64,000 bases of DNA, taken from contig NC_088296.1 of the NCBI RefSeq assembly GCF_032854445.1, positions 6,869,435 through 6,933,434 on the forward strand, read 5' to 3'. The notes under the pieces were generated by a model. It searched no databases. It saw only the letters and a list, made by a program, of their open reading frames with translations, and was not told where the DNA came from. This document shows positions 19,299 to 30,629 of this stretch, piece after piece. Both the position numbers and the translations under genes were made by a program. The DNA comes from Liolophura sinensis. Its lineage: Eukaryota; Mollusca; Polyplacophora; Chitonida; Chitonidae. Numbering within the stretch: the first letter of the stretch is position 1; each line of letters starts with the position of its first letter.

Positions 19299-22173
19299 GT
19301 AATCTTCTTTGACAAGACTGTCTAAGTCACAGGTGTAACAAAATTAGATTCATCACAGGTGTAACAAAATTAGATTCATCACAGGTGTAAAAAAAAAGCC
19401 AGTCTTAAGGCAGGTGTAATAAAATTGGTTCAAGGCAGGTGTAATAAAATCGGGTACATCACATGTAATAAAATTAGGTTTATCTCAGGTGTAAAAAAAT
19501 TGGGTGAATCAAATTCTGGGTGATTACAGGTGGAACGATATTAGATTAATTTCATTCACCTTGGGGTGATAAAAACATTGTAGTGTCATCTGGATCATTA
19601 TTAGTGAGGATTAGCAAAAGTAGAATGATCATAAAAGTTAAGCAGTTAACCAGTTAAACAAATCGAACAAAATATAGTGTGGGATCGGCCAGAAAACAGA
19701 TGATTAGAAGTAACATTGTAATTAGTATAATGTTACCACGGGGAAATACGACCTTGTTAGTGCGAGTTTCCATTTCTACATATATGTGTTTTATTATTCA
19801 CCGCTTGAGCAGCTCACATTTGTGTCCTTGACATAACATATTTGCTTGGAGATTTCTTCATTTTATCTTTTTTTTTTCACACTGCTTTATCCTGAAGTTA
19901 AAGGGTGTTTGTGAAATGTTTTTTGCACATTTTGCTAACACAGATAGCGACACCGCTTGATTGTTTTACCCTTTATTGCATGTGAGCGATTTAAAAATAC
20001 TTGTTTTTATGCACTTTCAAATTTAATCATTGCATTCACACCTTAATTAGTGTGGATTTAGTTTATAGTGTGTGTTTGAGTTAAATTTTACATCAGTATT
20101 CAAATTGTTTTCCCCTGTCGTTTTTGCTTATGTCTAAGATGTGATGTTTAGAATAAAAGACCTTGTTTATTTACTGTTTTCATCAACACACTTCTCCATG
20201 TGCTAGCATCAGTTCTCTTTTCTTGAAGTTTTTTTTTTTTTGTGCAAAGTTTAGATTGATTTACCTTGATTTGAACATTGAGTTTCTGAGTTATGACGTT
20301 AGGACAGATTTTGGCGTCCCTTTTGTGGCTTGTTCTTGTTTGCTTTTCATCATAATAGGATTAGCTTGCTAAGTCAGACGTGATATTACATATAAACATA
20401 CTGGAGATATTAAAAGACACAATTTGTCCGTGACAAAGTTCCTGACTTTACTTTATTCTGAGAGTTCTGAGAAGAGTTCTTTTGATCTGAGAAAGGTGTG
20501 TTAATTTGTTTAGATAGCAGGATTATATCCTACGACAGGTAAAATGTAAGTTTCAGCAATGAAAAGTGTGATTTTTTTTTTTACTTTTATTTGCCTTTAA
20601 AAATGCATTTTTTTAAAGGGGGGGGGGTGAGGGGAGGGGGTAAAGTCTTAGGACAAATTGTTAACTTTTTGAGTTTCTTTTCTTCTGTGAGTTTGGATGC
20701 TCCCATGTACAAAAATAGGGAACTTGTGAGTTGCCTTAAAAACCAATTTACAGGATAAGCAGTTGTAAAGCAACAAGGACAACATAGCACAAAGGGGACA
20801 TAACTCTGTTATAACATCAAGCACAAAAGCCATGCATTGACTAGGGTCAGCACATCGTGATTTTAAATTAACTATACCTTACAGAAACCCTTATCCGAGG
20901 TAAGCATGTGACACCTTTGTGTAAAAAGTGAAATGAAGACACAAGAAGGCACAGTTCTCGTCCTTTGTCTCACCTCCGCTTTTTTCTAATTATTATTTGC
21001 CCATTATCGTAGTTGATTTTGTTTGGCTCAAGTGTCTGTGATATGTAAACAGTGACGTCTCAGTGGTGATTACTTTGCAGAGAATTGGTATGTCCGAATG
21101 CGATATGTATTATTCAAAGAATTTCATGCAGAATTTTGTGTGGGAAAACAATGAATGTAGAAAAAGTATGACCTGTATGAGTTCATTAAAATGAAAATTC
21201 CAGCTGGGCTTTAGTATTAAGTGCATGCTATCTATGTCATGACTTAAGTTTGATTTAGTTTTATCCTGTAGAACTCCTTTCTGATTATTTTGAACCTTTT
21301 TTTTTTTTTTTTGTTTTTTCTGGATGTAGTTGTTATAATTCTGTACCCCGTACTCGTTAATGGTTTTATAGATTCAATGCCATGTACAACTTAGGATTCC
21401 CCCAACTATCCCCTGTTAAATCAATGGCTTCTGTTAATTGATAAGCGAAATATTTGGATAATTTAAAATTGTCTCTGTGCTTGCCAGTAGTTAGTAAGGT
21501 TGGATATTTTCATTTTATATTTTTTTCTGTTTCTAGATATATTTCTCTTTTGTTTCCACACTTTGCCTTAGTTTCAGAGTAATGTTGTAGTACAGTTTTA
21601 TTTGCTGGATTGTTGTCTGTCCATTATGATAGGGTTTTGTAGAAGGCCACCTAGATGCATTTGCATCATGGGTATGCATGGAGAAGTAGCTGGAAATGTC
21701 GAAAAAAACAGAACACAGAAGTGTTACAGTGTTTACAGCATGTTTCATTGTGATAAGGAGACACCAAAATCGCATAAAAGAAACACGTGCATGGATTTCC
21801 TTTTTTGCTTAACATCGTGAGAGCAAAAAAATTATGGTTTTTAGAAGGCTTGCTGAATTATTGTACTATGGTATACATGCTGTAAAAATGGTAAAATTAT
21901 CATGTACTGATTTTGTCTTGTAATCATTAATATGGCATGAGAAAGCTAATATTTAGTTGCACACAGTAATATGGACATTCTGCAGAGAAATTTCAAAGCA
22001 TTTACATTTATAACCCAGTTTGTGACAACATGACACGGTGTTGAATAATTTCTTACTGCAATAAACCCTCATGAAAATAAAATGACCCTGTGGTGAAAAT
22101 GTTGAAAACATGCAAGTTGCACTAGTGAACAGTACACAGTGGCAAAAACTGTATGGTGGTGTTGTTGTTGTAG
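19299..22173 (+). other. intron 18 (2.9 kb)
   Basis: Opens with a short tandem repeat (19330-19510). The rest is AT-rich with a poly-G stretch near 20620-20640 and several T tracts. No element ends or coding segments recognised. Confidence 0.75.
19330..19510 (+). repeat. tandem repeat, about 26 bp x 7
   Basis: Unit CAGGTGTAACAAAATTAGAT then TCATCA, increasingly diverged. It starts about 30 bp after the exon 18 donor. Confidence 0.9.
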
Positions 22174-22305
22174 GCAACCACACATTTGGTGAATGCTATA
22201 AGGGGCCAAGCTGATTCGTACTCAGATTCGGACATCCAGCGGAGACTTCTCGCAGCTGCCAAACAATTGGCTGATGCCACGGCAAGGATGGTCGAAGCTG
22301 CTAAG
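22174..22305 (+). CDS. TLN: talin exon 19 (R3, vinculin-binding helix)
   Basis: Encodes 44 residues: ATTHLVNAIRGQADSYSDSD, then RLLAAAKQLADATARMVEAA, then K. Family: ATSDLVNAIKADAEG...KLLSAAKILADATAKMVEAAK, a vinculin-binding helix of R3. Acceptor TTGTTGTAG; donor GTAAGC; phase 0. The next intron (22306-22948) holds nothing recognisable. Confidence 0.98.
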
Positions 22306-22948
22306 GTAAGCCTAATAAATGTTTTTTCCACCCATAGTTTGCTGCCTTATATAAAGCTCAGCAAAGAGAGGATGGAGGAAGACAACAGCTAGTTGCCAGT
22401 GGATTATTGAAGCCTGTGAAGGCCTACAACTGAACACCTTCAGCAAAAAAGCATTCAAATACGAAAAAAGTCATTATATTATCAAACTATGATAAATAGA
22501 GTATTGTACAGTGACGGCTGAATAACATAAATATTGCTCTCTTGAAAGTGGGGAAATCATAACCCACTGAACAATTTGTGTAGTATTTTATGGCTATCAA
22601 CCTTCACTGAAAGCCATATTCGTCAACGTCACCCAATATGAGGGTTACCGACACCATATATTTCCATACCCTGTCACTGAGTAACCGTGTAACAAACTTA
22701 TTCTGCACAAGACCTATTGATTGAGAGCATAAGGCCAGCGTACAAGCAAGTCGCTTCAGCATCGTCGTTGTGTTCACAGCTAAGCAAAGGGAAATAACTT
22801 AGCCAACAGTTGCATATGGTTTCGGTTTCGGCAAGATACGAGAATATGCATGTCCCACATGTGACCTCTGCTGTCCAATAAATACCAGATGTATTTTGTC
22901 TGATGTGGGTTAGAAGTAAAGTACACGCTATTGTTTTTCAAATTGCAG

Positions 22949-23077
22949 GGTTGTGCCATGAACCCCAATGATTCACATCAGCAGCAAATCCTGAGAGAGG
23001 CTGCAGCTGATCTCAGGTCTGCCACCAACGCCGCAGCCAGCAATGCCCTGAAGAAAAAACAGATGAAGAGACTGGAG
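22949..23077 (+). CDS. TLN: talin exon 20 (R3 end)
   Basis: Encodes 43 residues: GCAMNPNDSHQQQILREAAA, then DLRSATNAAASNALKKKQM, then KRLE. Family: LREAAEGLRMATNAAAQNAIKKK. Acceptor TTGCAG; donor GTTTGT, a weaker match than most here; phase 0. Confidence 0.97.
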
Positions 23078-23179
23078 GTTTGTCATGAAACTCTGAGAAC
23101 TCTTTCTTGAATAGATCTACGCTGTCATAAGCTGGGGCAAACTTCAGTTATGGATTCTGGAATTAGAAAAAGAGTCTTC

Positions 23180-23350
23180 TGTGAGCTCGTCTGTCTCCTC
23201 CAGTCAGGTTTGAGAAGGCTTGGAAGATCTTCTGTCTCCTCCAGTCTGGTTTGAGAAGGCCTGGAAGATATTCTGTCTCCTCCAATGTGGTTTGAGAAGG
23301 CCTGGAAGATCTTCTGTCTCACCCAGTCTGGTTTGAGAAGGCATAGAGGA
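23180..23350 (+). repeat. tandem repeat, about 43 bp x 4
   Basis: Unit TCTGTCTCCTCCAGTCTGG then TTTGAGAAGGCCTGGAAGAT. It contains CTCCTCCAG, an acceptor-like motif, but is over 500 bp from the next exon. Confidence 0.88.
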
Positions 23351-23749
23351 TCTTTAAGCAGAAGAGTTCAAAGCAAATGAGGATTAGACATATTTAGGAG
23401 AAGACAAGGACAAATGGAGACATCCTCTGGACACAGTACTGATATATTAGCACTTAAACTGCATATAATTTTGATACATTCTTGGATCTAAAATTTCATC
23501 ACTTATTTTGGGCATTTCTGAGTACTATTCATCTGGTAAAGGCGTTTTGAGGTTATGTAGATAAGAATATATCCTACTGTAATATTTTGAGACCTTCATT
23601 TGCCTCTAAAATACACTTTTTGGTGTGAATTTTTAGGTCAGATTCATTTATTCTGTGATCAGTTCTAAATATCTAACATTTGGTCAGTTCTTATAATATT
23701 GTTGAATATTGAATAAAGCACTGTTTCTGTAAAGTGTAGTGAAAAAATG

Positions 23750-23905
23750 GTACGTGGGAAGGTCTGCCAGCAACCTGCAGACAGTCAAGGTTTTCTCCCA
23801 GGGCTGTGCTCGGTTTCCTCCCACCACAATGCCGGCGGCCGTCATATAAGTGAAATTTTCGTGAGCACGGCGTAAAACACCAATGAAATAAATCAATAAA
23901 TAAGT
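23750..23905 (+). mobile_element. SINE-1 copy lacking the head
   Basis: TACGTGGGAAGGTCTGCCAG, CTCGGTTTCCTCCCACCA, TATAAGTGAAATTTTCGTGA, AAAACACCAATGAAAT and an A-rich end. It stops about 40 bp before exon 21. Confidence 0.9.
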
Positions 23906-23946
23906 AAAGAAAATGAAATATTTGTATGGTTGTTATATGCTTGCAG

Positions 23947-24060
23947 AAAGCTGCCAAAGAAGCGACATCTGCTGCTACTCAACTGATCAACTCCTCTAAC
24001 ACAGCAGGGAAGTCAAACAGGAACACAGTCTCCCAGCAGCACCTTATTGAACAGTGCAGG
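23947..24060 (+). CDS. TLN: talin exon 21 (R4 start)
   Basis: Encodes 38 residues: KAAKEATSAATQLINSSNTA, then GKSNRNTVSQQHLIEQCR. Family: AAKQAAASATQTIAAAQHA. Acceptor CTTGCAG; donor GTAAGC; phase 0. The next intron (24061-24427) holds nothing recognisable. Confidence 0.96.
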
Positions 24061-24427
24061 GTAAGCATACAGAGTAATGTAAAGCGGATGGCCTTGGGGT
24101 CTGCCTGTTTACCTTCCACCATAATGTCACCCCTTATGAGTGTTTTTGTAAAGTGGGATTGATTTCTTATCAGACAATCAAGTTTTGGCATCAGAAGTAT
24201 CATTTTTAGGTCTTTCATAAAGTGTGCTTCACAGGGGAAAATTTCTGTAGTTGACCTAACAACTTTTGAATATTAACATTTTCAGGATATAGTGATATTT
24301 TCTTAACTTCAGGAACTTCTGATAAGCTGATAGTCTATCTGGTAATGTGCAAATCTGGCTCTAAACCTCCGTTTTGCCTGATATGAATTTCACGCCACAT
24401 TTTCTCTCTCTTTCTCCTTGCCTACAG

Positions 24428-24541
24428 GCCGTGAGTGAGCTTATCCCCTCCATGGTGCAGGGCATCCGTGCCATGAGTAATAACTCTGACTCGGCTGTTG
24501 CTCAGCTCAACTTGATTAACGCCAGCCAGAACTTCATACAG
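24428..24541 (+). CDS. TLN: talin exon 22 (R4)
   Basis: Encodes 38 residues: AVSELIPSMVQGIRAMSNNS, then DSAVAQLNLINASQNFIQ. Family: AVAEQIPLLVQGVRGSQAQPDSP. Acceptor CCTACAG; donor GTAACA; phase 0. Confidence 0.97.
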
Positions 24542-24605
24542 GTAACAACGCTTTGATTTTTATTTCTTAATATCTGGTGAAGAAAGTTTGCTGTGGGTGT
24601 CTCCT

Positions 24606-24688
24606 ATGATACTGCTGGCTGTCATCGCAAAAGTGAAATATTATTGAGTATGGTGTAAAACTCCAATCAAATACATAAATAAATTTAT
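24606..24688 (+). mobile_element. SINE-1 tail
   Basis: ATACTGCTGGCTGTCATCGC, AAAAGTGAAATATTATTGAG, AAAACTCCAATCAAAT and an A-rich end. Confidence 0.8.
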
Positions 24689-24881
24689 GGGTGGGTACCC
24701 TACTATGGCTGGTACCAAGGTGTACTAAAATGAAATTGAATTTCACATATTTCCATTGTGTTGACCTGTTTGGTGGAAATCAGAAAATCTACCATCTGTA
24801 TTTGTATTTGTTGTCTTTTTCTTTTAACAAAATTTTTATATATATATAAATATTTTTTTTTTTAATTTTATTTGTGTACAG

Positions 24882-25016
24882 CCTGGAAGTCGCCTGGTTG
24901 CCAATGCAAATGCTGCCCAGCCAACCGTCGCTGACCAGGCAGTACTCACGCAGTTGACCAATGACATTAAGACCATGTCTTCTGCTCTGTCTGAACTCCG
25001 CACTGCTGTCGGCAAG
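24882..25016 (+). CDS. TLN: talin exon 23 (R4)
   Basis: Encodes 45 residues: PGSRLVANANAAQPTVADQA, then VLTQLTNDIKTMSSALSEL, then RTAVGK. Family: PGGKMVAAAKASVPTIQDQA...LAELRTAAQK. Acceptor TGTACAG; donor GTAACG; phase 0. The next intron (25017-25683) holds nothing recognisable. Confidence 0.97.
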
Positions 25017-25683
25017 GTAACGACCTCTAACTGACCTTGGGGAAGCTTGCATTTATGCATATCCACAGTTGTTATTTTGAACTTGGGGCTAGATTTGTTT
25101 AATTGGCAAATTTCACAGCTGGGCAGAAAGACGTGAATTTTCTGTTTAGACAGCAAAAATGTACAAGGTAAATGTACAATGACCACAAAATTGCCCATTT
25201 TTACTGATTCGGAGAGCTCTATAGATTTTAGAATGGTGTTTTGAGCTGTGCTGGGAACACAGGATGATATTCTAGTGGAAAATAGTCAGTTTCACCACCA
25301 AAAAGAATATTTTGTGACATTTATTTTCCTCTAAAAATGCACTTTTGTGAGCGAAATTTGAGGTAGTTTGGGGTAGTGTATTTTTAAGACTTCTCCAGCT
25401 GTTCTGTTTTTTCTCTACATGTAAGATCAGTTGCATATTTTTTTTTCGGCTGAGAATGAGATTAAAAAAGGATCAGAAAATAAAATGAAAGTTTGTACTG
25501 AATAGTGAGAGAAGAGTAAGAGAATATTTTGAAAGTTAAATGATTTACCATGTGGAAACAGGAATATTCAATTAGAGGTGTAGGCCCTCGAAAATATTTT
25601 CACCCAACAAAGAAATGTTTAGTACAGTCTTTTCACCGAAATTATACGATTCATGTGGTGTTACATGTGGTTTATTGTTAAAG

Positions 25684-25812
25684 GCTCAGGAAGCGTGTGG
25701 GTCGCTGGAGATTGACAGTGCCTTAGATCAACTCCATGAACTCCACAGAGATGTACATACGGTCAAACAGACGGCCGCTGCCGGGAAACTGATACCACTG
25801 CCGGGAGAAACG
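25684..25812 (+). CDS. TLN: talin exon 24 (R4-R5)
   Basis: Encodes 43 residues: AQEACGSLEIDSALDQLHEL, then HRDVHTVKQTAAAGKLIPL, then PGET. Family: AQEACGPLEMDSALSVVQNL...GKLKPLPGET. Acceptor TTAAAG; donor GTAAGT; phase 0. The intron that follows is dominated by the 70-bp array. Confidence 0.97.
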
Positions 25813-26167
25813 GTAAGTCCCATATACGCATTGTAACATTTACCAGGATGTATTCCTGGAGTGTGATTTACATTTTCAGGGCTAGAATGACTGGATATTT
25901 TGTTTCAGATTTGGGAAGTCACAAAATCGAATATGTAGTCATGAGATTCTGTATTTCATTGTGAACATCACGTAGGATTTATTAAAAACTTGCTCCAGAA
26001 AAAGGTGGAATTCCATCTTAGAACCCTCATTGTGCAACATCCATGTTTAACTTGAAATCCTGTGGGTTTTCGTTTGAGTATCGTGGGACAGTTCTGCCTT
26101 TTTGGGACTGTAGTCTAAAATGAAAATTTTTTAATTTCATTTATGTGACAAAAAATGGTATTGATAG

Positions 26168-28132
26168 TAACATTACACCCCAAGTAAGCCATTACACATT
26201 TACCCAGCAGGTCTAACATATTATGTTATAGCTGGAGCAACATTACACCCCAAGTAAGCCATTACACATTTACCCGGCAGGTCTAACATATTATGTTATA
26301 GCTGGAGCAACATTACACCCCAAGTAAGTCCTTACACATTTACCCGGCAGGTCTAACATATTATGTAATAGCTGGAGCAACATTACACCCCAAGTAAGTC
26401 ATTACACATTTACCCGGCAGGTCTAACATATTATGTTATAGCTAGAGGAACATTACACCCCAAGTAAGCCATTACACATTTACCCGGCAGGTCTAACATA
26501 TTATGTAATAGCTGGAGCAACATTACACCCCAAGTAAGCCATTACACATTTACCCGGCAGGTCTAACATATTATGTAATAGCTGGAGCAACATTACACCC
26601 CAAGTAAGTCATTACACATTTACCCGGCAGGTCTAACATATTATGTTATAGCTGGAGCAACATTACACCCCAAGTAAGCCATTACACATTTACCCGGCAG
26701 GTCTAACATATTATGTTATAGCTGGAGGAACATTACACCCCAAGTAAGCCATTACACATTTACCCGGCAGGTCTAACATATTATGTTATAGCTGGAGCAA
26801 CATTACACCCCAAGTAAGTCATTACACATGTACCTGGCAGGTCTAACATATTATGTAATAGCTGGAGCAACATTACACCCCAAGTAAGCCATTACACATT
26901 TACCCGGCAGGTCTAACATATTATGTTATAGCTGGAGCAACATTACACCCCAAGTAAGTCATTACACATGTACCTGGCAGGTCTAACATATTATGTAATA
27001 GCTGGAGCAACATTACACCCCAAGTAAGCCATTACACATTTACCCGGCAGGTCTAACATATTATGTTAGCTAGAGGAACATTACACCCCAAGTAAGCCAT
27101 TACACATTTACCCGGCAGGTCTAACATATTATGTAATAGCTGGAGCAACATTACACCCCAAGTAAGCCATTACACATTTACCCGGCAGGTCTAACATATT
27201 ATGTTATAGCTGGAGCAACATTACACCCCAAGTAAGTCATTACACATGTACCTGGCAGGTCTAACATATTATGTAATAGCTGGAGCAACATTACACCCCA
27301 AGTAAGCCATTACACATTTACCCGGCAGGTCTAACATATTATGTTATAGCTAGAGGAACATTACACCCCAAGTAAGTCATTACACATGTACCTGGCAGGT
27401 CTAACATATTATGTAATAGCTGGAGCAACATTTCACCCCAAGTAAGCCATTACACATTTACCCGGCAGGTCTAACATATTATGTAATAGCTGGAGCAACA
27501 TTTCACCCCAAGTAAGCCATTACACATTTACCCGGCAGGTCTAACATATTATGTTATAGCTAGAGGAACATTACACCCCAAGTAAGCCATTACACATTTA
27601 CCCGGCAGGTCTAACATATTATGTTATAGCTAGAGGAACATTACACCCCAAGTAAGCCATTACACATTTACCCGGCAGGTCTAACATATTATGTTATAGC
27701 TGGAGCAACATTACACCCCAAGTAAGTCATTACACATGTACCTGGCAGGTCTAACATATTATGTAATAGCTGGAGCAACATTACACCCCAAGTAAGTCAT
27801 TACACATTTACCCAGCAGGTCTAACATATTATGTAATAGCTGGAGCAACATTACACCCCAAGTAAGTCATTACACATTTACCCAGCAGGTCTAACATATT
27901 ATGTAATAGCTGGAGCAACATTACACCCCAAGTAAGTCATTACACATTTACCCAGCAGGTCTAACATATTATGTAATAGCTGGAGCAACATTACACCCCA
28001 AGTAAGCCCTTACACATTTACCCAGCAGGTCTAACATATTATGTAATAGCTGGAGCAACATTACACCCCAAGTAAGCCCTTACACATTTACCCGGCAGGT
28101 CTAACATATTATGTTATAGCTGGAGCAACATT
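26168..28132 (+). repeat. minisatellite, 70 bp x about 28
   Basis: Unit GTCTAACATATTATGTTATA, then GCTGGAGCAACATTACACCC, then CAAGTAAGCCATTACACATT, then TACCCGGCAG. Variants differ by few bases (GTTATA/GTAATA, GCC/GTC, GGAGC/AGAGG) and are mixed along the array. Each unit has an acceptor-like CCCGGCAG|G and a donor-like CAA|GTAAG, 43 bp apart. Confidence 0.97.
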
Positions 28133-28224
28133 GTGTAATATGGGGCCTGTATGCTAGATAAGCACGTGTTCCACTCAGCGGTACCTTTTGTTTATTTTCT
28201 CACAATTGTCTTGCTGTTATCCAG

Positions 28225-28308
28225 GCGGAAACCTCGGCTCTCCAGGTCGGAACAACTGCCAAATCTGTCGGCTCTACTATGGCACAGCTACTCACAGCTG
28301 CAGCTCAG
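28225..28308 (+). CDS. TLN: talin exon 25 (R5)
   Basis: Encodes 28 residues: AETSALQVGTTAKSVGSTMA, then QLLTAAAQ. Family: CTQDLGNSTKAVSSAIAQLL. Acceptor TTATCCAG, about 90 bp after the 70-bp array; donor GTTAGT; phase 0. Confidence 0.96.
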
Positions 28309-28344
28309 GTTAGTCCACAGTTATCTCCCCTTACAGATACAGCA

Positions 28345-28515
28345 ACATACCCTATTTCTTCTAATTTTTGGGACACCAGGTCTGCTCATTTCAGCCAGTA
28401 TATATGGAATTTTTTGCAGGAATATTGAGTTTCTTTTTTCTCACATGGTTAGACCATCTAATGAACAACATACTTATATCTTTACTTTTCCAAAGGGCTG
28501 GTAAAGAAATTAAAT
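28345..28515 (+). repeat. dispersed repeat D, copy 2
   Basis: Matches 15662-15802: TAATTTTTGGGACACC, TTTTCTCACATGGTTAG, CATCTAATGAACAACATACT, TTTACTTTTCCAAA. Confidence 0.8.
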
Positions 28516-28617
28516 ATTCTACTTGTAAGACTACTAATACCTGTACCAAATTTTAAAACTGGCACATGCCAGTTGTCTAGGCTTACAAAAAGTAGCCTTT
28601 TCTGTTGTGGAATTTTT

Positions 28618-28922
28618 CCTCAACTAGATCCAGGGTCAATCCTTGGTCCAGTCACATCTATGACCTTAAAAAAAGAGGAAGCTGTGGCTTCCTTTGCTAG
28701 ACCTTCAGCATTAATGGGGATAGTGCAACAACTGGTTGACCCGTATAAGTATAATGGCTCGGGCAGGGCAGCTTATACTTGCCTTCGGTTAGTCGTCTCA
28801 GTGAAGCAGCTCTAGATAAAAGAGCGGTGGAAATCCGTCCTGCAACAAGGAGGCACATTACATACACCCAAAGGACTCCCTCGTCATCATATGACTGAAA
28901 AATTGTTAAGTACGAAAATTGT
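28618..28922 (+). mobile_element. SINE-2 copy
   Basis: GATCCAGGGTCAATCC (B-box-like), GTGCAACAACTGGTTGACC, TCCTGCAACAAGGAGGCACA, ATATGACTGAAAAATTGTTA, then GTACGAAAATTG. The A-box end is eroded and the final part is cut by the next tandem repeat. Confidence 0.87.
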
Positions 28923-29150
28923 TTAGGGGAAAATTTCATGGTATTCTTCACCATCCAGCTACAGCCAGGTGGTTAGTTAGTGGAAAGTTTAATGGTATTC
29001 TTCACCATCCAGCTACAGCCAGGTGGTTAGTTAGGAGAAAATTTCATGGAATTCTTCACCATCCAGCTACAGCCAGGTGCTTAGTTAGTGGAAAGTTTAA
29101 TGGTATTCTTCACCATCCAGCTACAGCCAGGTGGTTAGTTAGGGAAAATT
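28917..29150 (+). repeat. tandem repeat, about 54 bp x 4
   Basis: Unit GGTATTCTTCACCATCCAGC, then TACAGCCAGGTGGTTAGTTA, then GTGGAAAGTTTAAT. Confidence 0.92.
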
Positions 29151-29257
29151 TCAAGGTGTTATTTAGTAGTATTGCCATTACTACATCGTAGAATCAGAAT
29201 TCTGGGTTAACTATTGGAAGTGTTCGGCACAAAGCATGTCAGGAGACTTATAACATT

Positions 29258-29516
29258 TGGAGCAGTATTTATTTATATGATTTGTGTTTTACGCCGTACT
29301 CAAGAATATTTCACTTATACGATGGCGACCAGCATTATGGTAGGAGTAGCCCAGGGAAAACCCACGACCATCCACAGGTTGCTGGCAGACCTTCCCACTA
29401 ATGGCCGGAGGGGAAGCCAGCATGAGCTGAACTGGAACTGACAGCGACCGTATGGATGAGAGGCTCCTGGGTCATTACGCTGCGCTAGCGCGCTAACCAA
29501 CTGAGCCACGGAGGCC
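29258..29516 (-). mobile_element. SINE-1, full length, reversed
   Basis: On the minus strand it starts GGGGCCTCCGTGGCTCAG with a canonical pol III A box (TGGCTCAGTTGG, reverse complement at 29497-29508). It continues CCCAGGAGCCTCTCATCC, then the standard body and tail TTGAGTACGGCGTAAAACAC. It ends 33 bp before exon 26. Confidence 0.92.
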
Positions 29517-29549
29517 CCTTTTGAGCAGTAATTTCTGTGTTGATTTCAG

Positions 29550-29777
29550 GGCAATGAGAACTACACGGGAATTGCTGCCCGTGACACGGCTAACGCTCTG
29601 AGTGTCCTGGCCGGAGCTGTGAGAGGCGTTGCCGCCACGACAAATGACAAGAACATCCAGAATGACATTTTGGACGCTGTGCGAGACGTGATCGAGAAGT
29701 CGATGACCCTCCTGGAAGAGGCGAAGGCGGCAGTGAATAACCCCAATAACCCAGACAACCAGGCCAGGCTCACACAG
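29550..29777 (+). CDS. TLN: talin exon 26 (R5)
   Basis: Encodes 76 residues: GNENYTGIAARDTANALSVL, then AGAVRGVAATTNDKNIQNDI, then LLEEAKAAVNNPNNPD and QARLTQ. Family: GNENYAGIAARDVAGGLRSL. Acceptor ATTTCAG; donor GTAAGG; phase 0. The next intron (29778-30240) holds nothing recognisable. Confidence 0.98.
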
Positions 29778-30240
29778 GTAAGGAGCTGCCCTTTTCTATA
29801 TTCGGGGTAAAAGGCGTTTCCTTTTCCAAATCATGGGCTGAAGTGGGATTTTACACAGATGTGGGGGCTCTGTTTTCGAATTAGGGATTGAGATGCAGAT
29901 TCGCACAAGTTTGTGTTAATAGTAAATGATTTGTTAGTGGCAGCTAAAATACTATCATCAAAATGTTTTTAAATCACCTTGTTGGCCTATTCAAATCTGT
30001 TTTGATGTAATTATCAGGTAGCGGTTTGGGTGAGATCCGACTAGGCTGGTTAAGGGCCTATCAGTTTGTGTGAAATCCTTGAGGTAATGGAACTGAGTAA
30101 AGAATAGACATCAGTTATGAAGTAGGCAGTTTTCCAAGTAGGCATGGAAAGAATTCCTATTTCTGTGTCTTGTCTTTGAAAGATCATTTTTGTTGGAAGT
30201 AAGCCTTTTTTGTGTTGACTGTTGTTGTTGTTCTTGGCAG

Positions 30241-30360
30241 GTTGCCAAACTGGTATCAGAGGCGCTGAATGGCTGTGTAAGTTGTCTCCCTGGACAGCGG
30301 GACGTGGACAGTGCGATCCGTCAAATCACCAGCACCAGTCAGGTCTTCTCTTACACAGAG
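30241..30360 (+). CDS. TLN: talin exon 27 (R5-R6)
   Basis: Encodes 40 residues: VAKLVSEALNGCVSCLPGQR, then DVDSAIRQITSTSQVFSYTE. Family: VAKAVTQALNRCVSCLPGQRDVDNAL. Acceptor CTTGGCAG; donor GTAAGA; phase 0. Confidence 0.98.
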
Positions 30361-30629
30361 GTAAGACATATGTTGCTATGAAGGGAAAATAAATATTAAT
30401 AAAAAAGCCTTTCCACATTTAGCCACTGTTAAAAATATGTTTGTTGGGCTCCCCCAAATCAACTCTCCAAAACACAGCCCTTGGCCAAGATTTTTCTACA
30501 TTTTTACTTTTTTTTCTAACATTTTTACGACTTTAAGAACCGGCATGAAGATAGAAAGAGGATTAGAAATGGTTGTGGAGATTTTGGATTGTGCCTTACT
30601 GTGTTCATGATTATCACTGATCACATCTA

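Noticed and set aside
26168-28132. CRISPR-like regular array
   Set aside because: Units are contiguous 70-bp repeats without unique spacers, in an animal intron; an ordinary minisatellite.
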